From Mageeibacillus indolicus UPII9-5 (GTDB lineage: Bacteria > Bacillota > Clostridia > Saccharofermentanales > Fastidiosipilaceae), in the NCBI RefSeq assembly GCF_000025225.2, contig NC_013895.2:1426001-1490000 (forward strand): a DNA stretch of 64,000 nucleotides, read 5' to 3'. The notes beneath the pieces were generated by a model that was not told the origin of the DNA, searched no databases, and saw nothing but the letters and a program-made list of their open reading frames with translations. A program made the translations under genes and the position numbers. Positions 34,516 to 42,168 of the stretch are shown here, in pieces. Positions within the stretch are counted from its first letter, which is position 1. The number at the start of each line of letters is the position of its first letter.

Positions 34516-35886
34516 TTACTTGCGCAATCTCTCGTAGAACTTAGGATTGCTGAAAAATTCCTTGGTCAGCTTACGAACTTCGCCACTCAAATATACAACA
34601 CCGATCATATTCGGGATGATAACCAAAGCCAAGCTCAAGTCAAGGATGGAGCCTGCTTTTTCAAAAGTAATAACCAAGGCCGCAAGAATCATCAAGCTGG
34701 CAATCAGCCGGACGACCTTACCAATTTTGGTACCGAAAAGATATTCACCCTGTTTTTCAGCATAGAAGACAATGACGATGATAGTTGAAAGAACGAACAG
34801 GAACAAGCTTATCGCAATAATCACGCCGCCCAAAGTGCCGAAAACTTGTGTAAAAGCGGAATAAACGGCAACGCTTGACTTAACATCAGGATTCTTCCAT
34901 ACCCCGGTCGTCAACACTACCAAAGCCGACATGGTGCAAACGATAACTGTATCACCGGTGACCTCAAACACACCCCAGAAACCTTGGCGACAAGGATGAT
35001 CAACCACGGCAGCGGCATGGCCGTAAGGCGCAGAACCCATACCGGCTTCATTGGAGTACACACCGCGGGCGATACCACTTTTAACTGCAGCCATAAATGT
35101 CACGCCAACCGCTCCACCGGCAATTGCTTTAGGATTGAAGGCACCGACAAAGATATCTCTGATCGCGCCGGGGATTGCGGACGCGTGCAGGACAATGACA
35201 ATCAAAGCAAAAATAACGTAGATAACCGCCATAATCGGTACCATAAGCTCGGTTACCTGCCCGATACGTTTAACACCACCGTAAACGACCAAGGCGACAA
35301 CGACGAAAATTAGACCGACAGCCAGCCAAGTCGGGAAGCCAAGTTCACGCAACGGATTGACCGCGGACAAAGTCTGCACGGTAATTGACGGCAGAATCTC
35401 AATCATAAAGAAGAAGGATACACAGAAACCCAGTACTTTGCCGATTGGGCCGCCCAAACCTTTTTTCAAATAGTAAGCGGGACCGCCGATGTATTCGCCG
35501 TCAACGTTCTTCTCACGATACTTCATGCCGAGAACGATTTCTGTATACTTCGTGCTCATACCGATGAAAGCTGCAAGCCACATCCAGAAGACGGCCCCGG
35601 GTCCAGCAGTAAAGATAATCGACGGGACAACAACAATGTTGGCTGCACCGATTGATGAGGCCAAAGCAGTGCAAGCCGCTTGGAACGGGGTTACAGTACC
35701 TTCGCCTTCATGCTTTTTGACAAAAATCTTGCCGAATGTCTGGCTCATCATGTAGCCAAAGTATCTAATCTGTACCAACCCCAGTCTGAAAGCAACAAAC
35801 AAACCGCCGCCGACGATCAAAATCAGCAAAGGGTAGCTCCACAACCAATCGGATACCGTTTTGACGATATTCATAATAAAATCCAT
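34516..35886 (-). CDS. Sodium:alanine (AGCS) amino-acid symporter
   Basis: A 456-aa alanine/glycine:cation symporter family protein with about 11 membrane segments. Diagnostic regions are GGGLFVAFRLGLVQIRYFGY, the sodium-site stretch ALASSIGAANIVVVPS, the SYNEAGMGSAP-like motif (here VYSNEAGMGSAPYGHAA) and VFEVTGDTVIVCTMSALVVLTTG. It imports a small neutral amino acid with Na+ or exports one. Its position after OTC and carbamate kinase suggests movement of an amino acid linked to that pathway, possibly product alanine or proline, but this is inference. Confidence 0.85.
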   Translation of the reverse strand: MDFIMNIVKTVSDWLWSYPLLILIVGGGLFVAFRLGLVQIRYFGYMMSQTFGKIFVKKHEGEGTVTPFQAACTALASSIGAANIVVVPSIIFTAGPGAVFWMWLAAFIGMSTKYTEIVLGMKYREKNVDGEYIGGPAYYLKKGLGGPIGKVLGFCVSFFFMIEILPSITVQTLSAVNPLRELGFPTWLAVGLIFVVVALVVYGGVKRIGQVTELMVPIMAVIYVIFALIVIVLHASAIPGAIRDIFVGAFNPKAIAGGAVGVTFMAAVKSGIARGVYSNEAGMGSAPYGHAAAVVDHPCRQGFWGVFEVTGDTVIVCTMSALVVLTTGVWKNPDVKSSVAVYSAFTQVFGTLGGVIIAISLFLFVLSTIIVIVFYAEKQGEYLFGTKIGKVVRLIASLMILAALVITFEKAGSILDLSLALVIIPNMIGVVYLSGEVRKLTKEFFSNPKFYERLRK

Positions 35887-35910
35887 AAAACCCTCCTAGT
35901 TACCTTATTT

Positions 35911-35957
35911 AAAAGGCTGCCGGTAATGTGGTACCTGCACAAGTCCGGCAGTCTTAT
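35911..35957 (-). terminator. Terminator after carbamate kinase
   Basis: On the minus strand CTGCCGG pairs with CCGGCAG (35917-35951) followed by CCTTTTAAATAA. Confidence 0.6.
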
Positions 35958-35994
35958 GCAGATATATTTTAACAAAGTTTTATCTTTTTGTGAA

Positions 35995-36927
35995 TCAGCT
36001 GTGAATCAGGGTTCCTGTTTTTCCCTCCAGAGCTTCCCGGGCATTAAATAAGCCAGTAATAATGGCCGAACGTCCCGGCTTGGCTTTGACAAACGCCAAA
36101 CAAGCCTGTACTTTAGGCAACATGCTGCCCTTGGCGAATTGCCCTTCGGCGATATATTTTTCGGCCTCGGCAATTGACAAGCTGTCCAAATCTTTTTGCG
36201 CCGGAGTGTTGAAGTTGATCGCCACTTTTTCTACGGCGGTCAAGATAATCAGTTGATCAGCGTCCAATTCATCCGCCAGCTTAGCCGAAGAGTTGTCTTT
36301 GTCGATAACCGCATCTACGCCTTGATACCCGTTCGGAGTAGCGACAACCGGTATTCCGCCGCCGCCGACAGCGATAACCATGATATTATTTTCAACCATA
36401 GTGCGCACGGTATCGAGTTCAACAATTTTTTTCGGTAACGGGGAAGGCACTACCTGACGATAACCGCGCCCCGCGTCCTCGACAAAGGTCAACCCGTTTG
36501 CCGCGGCCATTTTTTCCGCTTCTTCTTTAGTGTAAAAATTGCCGACCGGCTTGCTTGGATTTGCAAAAGCCTTATCATCCGGATCAACTTCAACCTGTGT
36601 AATTACAGTTGCAACTGCTTTAGTTTTGCCCAAACGTCGGTATTCGTTTTGAATAGCCTGTTGCAGGTGATAGCCGATATAGCCTTGACTCATGGCACCG
36701 CATTCTTTCAGAGCCACATAAGGCACTTTATCTTCATGCTTACACCCACTGTCCATGGCCAACTTGATCATTCCTACCTGCGGTCCATTACCGTGTGCCA
36801 AAATAAGCTCATTGCCTGATTCAGCCAAATTAACAATGGCCACAGCTGCTTTGGCAACCGCCTCCAACTGAGCTTCCGGGGTATGCCCCAGAGCATTTCC
36901 GCCTAGGGCGGCAACAATCTTTCCCAT
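35995..36927 (-). CDS. arcC: Carbamate kinase
   Basis: A 310-aa amino-acid-kinase-fold enzyme that transfers phosphate from carbamoyl phosphate to ADP, giving ATP, ammonia and CO2. Clear features are the N-terminal VAALGGNALG, LAHGNGPQVG, VVPSPLP-type region and AVGGGGIPV. With the upstream ornithine carbamoyltransferase it forms the ATP-yielding end of citrulline breakdown. GGAGG precedes the ATG. A partial terminator lies between it and the OTC gene, so expression relative to OTC is probably reduced. Confidence 0.92.
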   Translation of the reverse strand: MGKIVAALGGNALGHTPEAQLEAVAKAAVAIVNLAESGNELILAHGNGPQVGMIKLAMDSGCKHEDKVPYVALKECGAMSQGYIGYHLQQAIQNEYRRLGKTKAVATVITQVEVDPDDKAFANPSKPVGNFYTKEEAEKMAAANGLTFVEDAGRGYRQVVPSPLPKKIVELDTVRTMVENNIMVIAVGGGGIPVVATPNGYQGVDAVIDKDNSSAKLADELDADQLIILTAVEKVAINFNTPAQKDLDSLSIAEAEKYIAEGQFAKGSMLPKVQACLAFVKAKPGRSAIITGLFNAREALEGKTGTLIHS

Positions 36928-36945
36928 TTCATTCCTCCTGAAAAG

Positions 36946-36977
36946 AAAAGGCCGCCGGAACCGACCCGCGGCCTTTT
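36946..36977 (-). terminator. Hairpin between OTC and carbamate kinase
   Basis: AAAAGGCCGC and GCGGCCTTTT form a perfect 10-bp stem, followed on the minus strand by CTTTTC. It is near-symmetric and probably a partial terminator or a processing site. Confidence 0.7.
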
Positions 36978-36988
36978 ACTAATTTATG

Positions 36989-37981
36989 TTATCTCAAGGT
37001 AGCATAAACAACTGCTTTGATTGTGTGCATTCTGTTTTCTGCTTCCTCAAACACGACGGACTTGTCCGATTCAAACACTTCATCGGTAACTTCCATCTCC
37101 GGCAAGCCAAATTTCTCGAAAATTTGCTCACCGATCGTGGTTTTGCGATCGTGGAAGGACGGCAGGCAGTGCATGAAAATCGCTTCAGGATCTGCGTTGT
37201 CCATAACCGCTTTATTTACTTGGTATGGTTTCAAAACCTTGATTCGGTGCGCCCAGATCTCGTCGGGTTCGCCCATAGATACCCAAATATCAGTATAAAT
37301 AACGTTCGCGCCGGCCGTAGCTTTCTTCACGTCGGACTCGAGGGTTACAGTGCAGCCCTGGCGAGCGGCTATTTCACGGGCTTTAACTACGAGGTCCTCC
37401 GCCGGGAAAAGTTCAGCTGGAGCGCAGGCTGTGTAGTTCACGCCCATCATGGCGCAGGCTATCATTAAGGAGTTACCCATATTGTTTCTGGCATCGCCCA
37501 TAAAGACGAAGTTCAGGCCTTTCAAATAGCCAAAATGTTCTTCAATAGTCAGCAAATCCGCCAACATTTGGGTCGGATGGAATTGGTCGGTCAGGCCATT
37601 CCAAACCGGAACACCGGCGTAATTGGACAGTTCAGTTACCAAATCTTGGCTGTAGCCACGATATTCAATACCGTCATACATTCTGCCGAGTACCCGTGCG
37701 GTGTCAGCGATGCTTTCTTTCTTGCCCATTTGGGATGAGCCCGGATCAAGGTAGGTAACGCCCATGCCCAGATCCATTCCGGCAACCTCAAAAGAGCAGC
37801 GGGTGCGAGTAGAAGTTTTCTCGAAAAGCAGAACGATATTCTTCCCTTCCAACCAGCGATGCGGCACACCGGCACGTTTCATATCTTTAAAATTTTTGGA
37901 TAAATCAAGCAGATAGCGTACATCTGAGGGTTCAAAGTCCAGCAGTTTTAAATATGATCTTCCGCTTAAATTTTTAGCCAT
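36989..37981 (-). CDS. arcB: Ornithine carbamoyltransferase, probably catabolic
   Basis: A 330-aa enzyme that interconverts ornithine plus carbamoyl phosphate and citrulline plus phosphate. The carbamoyl-phosphate loop STRTRCSFE, the ornithine-binding region FMGDARNNMGNS, and the HCLPSFHD motif are intact. The catabolic direction is inferred from the following carbamate kinase and the absence of arginine-biosynthesis genes. The ATG at 37981 has GGAGG upstream; an in-frame start at 38011 lies before it. Arginine deiminase is not present nearby, so citrulline or another carbamoyl donor may be the real input. Confidence 0.9.
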   Translation of the reverse strand: MAKNLSGRSYLKLLDFEPSDVRYLLDLSKNFKDMKRAGVPHRWLEGKNIVLLFEKTSTRTRCSFEVAGMDLGMGVTYLDPGSSQMGKKESIADTARVLGRMYDGIEYRGYSQDLVTELSNYAGVPVWNGLTDQFHPTQMLADLLTIEEHFGYLKGLNFVFMGDARNNMGNSLMIACAMMGVNYTACAPAELFPAEDLVVKAREIAARQGCTVTLESDVKKATAGANVIYTDIWVSMGEPDEIWAHRIKVLKPYQVNKAVMDNADPEAIFMHCLPSFHDRKTTIGEQIFEKFGLPEMEVTDEVFESDKSVVFEEAENRMHTIKAVVYATLR

Positions 37982-38157
37982 AATAATTACCTCCAAAGTT
38001 ATGCGTTGCAAATATATTTCCCTGACAAACAGAGTTATTATGTTTTGATTATAGACTTAAAAAAAGCACTGCCGAGACATTTCCAACCTTTTAGTTTGTT
38101 TCGAAAATCAAATTGTTGTTTTTTTGTCAATAAACTTGCTATTTTGGCCGTTTAAAT

Positions 38158-38186
38158 TTACAATCTTACAAAAGGGAAAGTATAAT
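38158..38186 (+). promoter_or_regulatory. Predicted promoter of the dual-AraC regulator
   Basis: TTACAA (38158-38163) and a perfect TATAAT (38181-38186) are 17 bp apart. Confidence 0.55.
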
Positions 38187-38198
38187 AATAGTGTATCA

Positions 38199-38216
38199 TA
38201 GCGAATTGTATCGCTA
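38199..38216. promoter_or_regulatory. Inverted repeat at the start of the regulator transcript
   Basis: TAGCGA-N6-TCGCTA sits about 13-30 bp after the -10 box, a place where a bound protein would block the start of transcription. A further half-like GGCGATA is at 38229-38235. It could be an autoregulatory or divergent operator. Confidence 0.4.
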
Positions 38217-38291
38217 TACCACAATAGTGGCGATAATTTTGTCTTGTCAGATAGATATGCGATGCCACTTCAGCTTAGAAAAGGTGAAAAC

Positions 38292-39887
38292 TTGAGAATT
38301 ATACCTGATAAATTTCCGGCTGAAACCGGAACAGGAATCCACCGTGCAGGAACTACAGGATCCGCCGGCACAGAAACTACAGGAGCTGCCGGCACAGGAA
38401 CTACAGGAGCCACCAGCACAGAAACTACAGGAGCTGCCGGCAAGCAATCGGCAGAAGTAGAGCGCACACAAGCTGCGCGAACCGGCCGTGTGCGCAAGCA
38501 AGTTGCCAGGGTCGCCCGTACAGAAGCAGTCATACCCGGAATTATTGAAGGGAAACTCAAAATGCGCAAACAAAACGCAATGTTGGCGCAAATAGCTGCC
38601 TTCGATTATCAAATTGACCGCGAACCTACCGAACCGCTGTTGCACCAAACGGGACGAATGCTTTATATCACCGACGGTCACGGCAAAATTGTCATTCAAG
38701 ATAAGGTCTATCAGCTTTTCCCTGGCCTCATAGTTGTCCTGATGCCTTGGCAAGTTTCACAGATCATTGAAGTTCGAGAGCCGTTACGTTATATACTTTT
38801 GGCTTTCAACTATACGTATATCAACTATTTAATAAAAAACAATTTTGAATCCGGCGACAATTACGAGCGTTTGCGCGACATCCTATACAGCGTAAGTACG
38901 CTATATCCTCGCGAATCAACCCGGCAAGAATTTTTTAGCCTCTTCAGCAGCTTTGCTTTCTTGCTCGACGCCGGGGATGATCTTTATCGGCCGGACAGCA
39001 AAAGCCACGATATTTCCGTTTCTATAAGGACCGGATTGCAGGCGGCTTTCAGTGCCGGCAAAAGTAATGAATGGTCACACTGGGCGGCTGTTCGCCTGAC
39101 CTCGCGACTGATGGAACTCTTGGCAATGTATGCGTTAGAAGTAAAAGCAACGACCGGCGAAGGAAACATCGTTCCGGCTGACAAAGTACCCGACTCCTAC
39201 AACCCTACCCGCTTTTTTCAGTATCTTTACCACAATTTGGATACCTACCCGACTTTAAAATCAGCCGCTGAGCAATTCATGATGAGTGAATCCACCTTGA
39301 ACCGTTTTGTGCGTCGGACAACCGGTGAAAATTACACCGATTTGGTAAAAGATATGCGGATAATGAAAATTATTGATTTTTTACTTTATTCCGACTTTTC
39401 GTTGCAAGAAATCGCCGGTTTTCTCGGCTACAAAGACGCCTCATATATTTCTCGTCTTATTCACGAAAAAACGGGGCTACATGCGCAGGAAATACGCGAA
39501 CAACCACATCGGGCAAATTTGCTCAACCGTGACCGCGGTTTGGCCAAGGCAAGGGCCGTCTGTAAATACATCGGCGAAAACTATCAGAGCGATATTTCAG
39601 CTATCCAAGTAGCGGAAACGTTTGACATTTCCACCGGGGCACTTACCGTGATGCTCAAAGAAACTTTCGACAAAACGTTTAACGAACTGCTGAATGAATT
39701 CAGGTTATCCAAGGCCTGTGTTTTACTGTTGACCACTGACATGGAAATCACCGAAATCGCTTTTCATGTCGGCTACAATTCCATCAAAACTTTTGTCCGC
39801 AATTTCAAAGCCAAGTATACTTACACCCCAAGTAGTTTTCGTACAACGATACATTTGCAAGATGTTGACCTCCAAGACGCAGATTAA
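38292..39887 (+). CDS. Transcriptional regulator with two AraC-type DNA-binding modules
   Basis: A protein of about 531 aa. It begins with a Thr/Gly/Ala repeat linker (about residues 18-50), then a probable cupin-like sensor (about 95-185), a helical middle, and two separate AraC/XylS-type helix-turn-helix modules: one around residues 309-404 (TLKSAAEQFMMSESTLNRFV, then QEIAGFLGYKDASYISRL) and one around 417-520 (IQVAETFDISTGALTVMLKE, then TEIAFHVGYNSIKTFVRNF). Ordinary AraC proteins have one such module. The TTG at 38292 follows AAAAGGTGA; an ATG at 38262 and a TTG at 38244 are alternatives without ribosome sites. It likely controls the divergent OTC genes and the downstream pair. Confidence 0.7.
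   Translation: MRIIPDKFPAETGTGIHRAGTTGSAGTETTGAAGTGTTGATSTETTGAAGKQSAEVERTQAARTGRVRKQVARVARTEAVIPGIIEGKLKMRKQNAMLAQIAAFDYQIDREPTEPLLHQTGRMLYITDGHGKIVIQDKVYQLFPGLIVVLMPWQVSQIIEVREPLRYILLAFNYTYINYLIKNNFESGDNYERLRDILYSVSTLYPRESTRQEFFSLFSSFAFLLDAGDDLYRPDSKSHDISVSIRTGLQAAFSAGKSNEWSHWAAVRLTSRLMELLAMYALEVKATTGEGNIVPADKVPDSYNPTRFFQYLYHNLDTYPTLKSAAEQFMMSESTLNRFVRRTTGENYTDLVKDMRIMKIIDFLLYSDFSLQEIAGFLGYKDASYISRLIHEKTGLHAQEIREQPHRANLLNRDRGLAKARAVCKYIGENYQSDISAIQVAETFDISTGALTVMLKETFDKTFNELLNEFRLSKACVLLLTTDMEITEIAFHVGYNSIKTFVRNFKAKYTYTPSSFRTTIHLQDVDLQDAD
38335..38450 (+). repeat. Coding 24-bp tandem repeat in the regulator gene
   Basis: Repeats of the form ACAGGAACTACAGGAGCTGC encode TTG(A/S)(A/T)GTE-type units. 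The frame is preserved by the unit length. Confidence 0.6.
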
Positions 39888-39949
39888 AGCCGTCTATATG
39901 AGCACATCACACTTGCGGAAGTCTAGAACAAGGAGAAGCTGTTTTAACT

Positions 39950-41080
39950 ATGCAATTCAAAGGCTTTCAATTTACCCCTCCCGATTTTGCTTCAGCCCCG
40001 TATGATACGGCCGCCGAAGTCACCACTGCCTCTTGCGAAATAGACGGGGTCGCACCGGATCAGTTTTATTTAACCTGTCATCTGCCTACTTTCTACAAAA
40101 TCGGCAATGAATGGCAATTACCGATACATAATTCACTTAACTGCGCAGCGGTCATAGCCAACGGGCAGGTAAAAATTACTGAACTGCGCGACTTAAAAGC
40201 AGGTGATGCAGTTGTAATCCGCTCTGAATCCGGATCTGAATCTGGATCCAGCTCTGATCTTACGGCTCAGGGCATTGCCGTCGAAAAAAATTGTTTCGGC
40301 CCTGATGTATACCTCAACAACGGCAACGCGGTTGAAAGTTCCTCAACCGCCAATTACGAATTTCTTTACCGGCTGATGGAACACGAACGTCGCAATGGCG
40401 GCCACATAGTCTGGGTGCTCGGCCCTTCGGTTGTTTTTGACTATAACACCCGCATCGCCCTAACTGAGCTTGCCGAAGCCGGATATATCAATGCCTTGCT
40501 GGCCGGCAACGCCTTGGCAACTCACGATCTTGAAGGCGGCTGGCTCGGCACTGCCTTGGGACAGGATATATATACACAGGTAACCGTGCCGTTGGGACAT
40601 TACAACCATCTTGATCTTCTGAATGCCGTCCGCACCGTAGGATCGACCAAGGAGTTCATCGCGCAGGGCAAGGTAAAAGACGGCTTGATTAAAACGCTCA
40701 TGCAGCTCAATATTCCTATCGTCTTAGCCGGTTCAATTCGTGATGACGGTCCTTTGCCGGAAGTTCATCACTGTGTTACCGACAGCTTGACGGCGATGAA
40801 AGCAGAAACGGATAAAGCCACTTTAATCATTGCTTTAGCCACCATGCTCCATTCAACCGCCACCGCCAACTTGGCATCAACTTATCACGTTGATGCGGAC
40901 GGCAGAGTCAAACCTGTCTACATGTACGCGGTAGACGTTACCGAAAACGTTGTCAACAAAATATCAGCTGCTCGCGGCCATTTTGCCACTAGGACAATGA
41001 TAACCAACGTGCAAGATTTCACCGCTAAGGTTAACCGAGCATTGATTAAACCTGAGTTCAAACAGGAGTCACTAATATGA
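39950..41080 (+). CDS. LOR/SDH-domain (TIGR00300) protein, ornithine-cyclodeaminase type, copy A
   Basis: A 376-aa protein matching the LOR/SDH family, known from the C-terminal part of cyanobacterial AgrE/ArgZ and from archaeal ornithine cyclodeaminases, which turn ornithine into proline and ammonia with bound NAD. Matching segments are HIVWVLGPSVV, INALLAGNALATHDLE, GTALGQD, GSTKEFIAQGKVKDG, AGSIRDDGPLPEV (intact) and ATMLHSTATANL. The glycine-rich HTGGG loop after the GPxVV strand of characterised members reads DYNTR. Residues 85-100 hold a short Ser/Gly insertion. AAGGAG precedes the ATG. It overlaps copy B by four bases. Confidence 0.75.
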   Translation: MQFKGFQFTPPDFASAPYDTAAEVTTASCEIDGVAPDQFYLTCHLPTFYKIGNEWQLPIHNSLNCAAVIANGQVKITELRDLKAGDAVVIRSESGSESGSSSDLTAQGIAVEKNCFGPDVYLNNGNAVESSSTANYEFLYRLMEHERRNGGHIVWVLGPSVVFDYNTRIALTELAEAGYINALLAGNALATHDLEGGWLGTALGQDIYTQVTVPLGHYNHLDLLNAVRTVGSTKEFIAQGKVKDGLIKTLMQLNIPIVLAGSIRDDGPLPEVHHCVTDSLTAMKAETDKATLIIALATMLHSTATANLASTYHVDADGRVKPVYMYAVDVTENVVNKISAARGHFATRTMITNVQDFTAKVNRALIKPEFKQESLI

Positions 41081-42168
41081 ATTTTAAAATACCAGCTTTC
41101 ACGCCACCCGATTTTGCCAACGATTTTCCGACTAATGCGCCTGACGTCACTTTGGAAGCCGTAAAAGAGGATGGCTTATCCCCCCTCAATTATCACGCCT
41201 TATCTATCTTTCCTGAATATTTCAAGATCAATGGCAAATGGATTTTGGCCGTACAATCTCGCATGGATACAGTCTGCGTCGCCAATGACACGCCGGGCGA
41301 AGAATCCGTCAGTATTGTCGAATTCCGCAACCTGAAAAAAGGCGATAAAGTAGTTATTGGGCGAACTGAGGACGGTTCAGAAGGCATCTACGTCTATACA
41401 AAAGGTTTCAAAGCTGCCGGGGGTAACGACGATACTTTCGCGTTTCGGGCCGGGCGATCGCGTGAAACCGCTTTCAGTATGGATTATGACAATCTGTCTG
41501 ATCTACTGAAATATGAGAAATCCCATAACGGTTATGTAACTTGGGTTCTCGGTTCGGCAATCTCGCTTGACCGCTCTTCCCGTGCTGCCTTGGAACAGCT
41601 TGTACGCGGCGGCTTTGTACAGGCGATCTTCTGCGGCACCGCCACGGCCGCTTTTGACCTTGAGTGCGGTATTTACGATTCGTCTTGGGGGCAAAAAGAA
41701 TTCTATGCCGAAGGGAATACCAATGACAATTATTACAAAACAATCAATTTGGCACGCAAGTACGGGTCTTTGCAGGCCTTGACGGAAAGCGGCATGGTCA
41801 AAGATGGTTTCGTCAAAGCATGTATTGAATGCGGCGTTGATCTCGTCATAGCTGGGACAATTCGGGATCGATTCACCCTGCCCGGTACATATGACAATGT
41901 GTATGAGGCGCAAAACGCCATGCGTAAGCATACTCGTAAAACCACTTCCATTATCATGGTCTCGGCCGTTCTTTTTACCATTGCTACTGGCAATATGACC
42001 CCTTCATATAACGAATTTGACGGAGTTATTCGCCCAATCTACATGTACACTGTCGACATCCAGGAATTTACGGTCAACAAGCTCTCTGACCGAGGTACGT
42101 TGACCGCTGTTTCCATCGTAACTAACGGGCAAGACTTCATGACCAATATTGGACAGGCTTTGAGCTGA
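41077..42168 (+). CDS. LOR/SDH-domain (TIGR00300) protein, ornithine-cyclodeaminase type, copy B
   Basis: A 363-aa paralogue of copy A that starts within its stop codon (ATGA overlap). The fold signatures remain (TWVLGSAISL, GSLQALTESGMVKDG, IATGNMTP, DIQEFTVNKLSDRG), but several conserved positions differ: AGSIRDDGPLP reads AGTIRDRFTLP, and GGNAIAVHD reads CGTATAAFDLE. On the other hand GNMTP is closer to characterised enzymes than in copy A. Tight coupling and complementary losses suggest an obligate heteromer. The last 165 bp overlap the antisense 3' end of the surface-protein gene. Confidence 0.75.
   Translation: MNFKIPAFTPPDFANDFPTNAPDVTLEAVKEDGLSPLNYHALSIFPEYFKINGKWILAVQSRMDTVCVANDTPGEESVSIVEFRNLKKGDKVVIGRTEDGSEGIYVYTKGFKAAGGNDDTFAFRAGRSRETAFSMDYDNLSDLLKYEKSHNGYVTWVLGSAISLDRSSRAALEQLVRGGFVQAIFCGTATAAFDLECGIYDSSWGQKEFYAEGNTNDNYYKTINLARKYGSLQALTESGMVKDGFVKACIECGVDLVIAGTIRDRFTLPGTYDNVYEAQNAMRKHTRKTTSIIMVSAVLFTIATGNMTPSYNEFDGVIRPIYMYTVDIQEFTVNKLSDRGTLTAVSIVTNGQDFMTNIGQALS

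Noticed and set aside
35995-37981. Complete arginine deiminase pathway operon
   Set aside because: OTC and carbamate kinase are present, but neither arginine deiminase nor a clear arginine/ornithine antiporter is found in the window.
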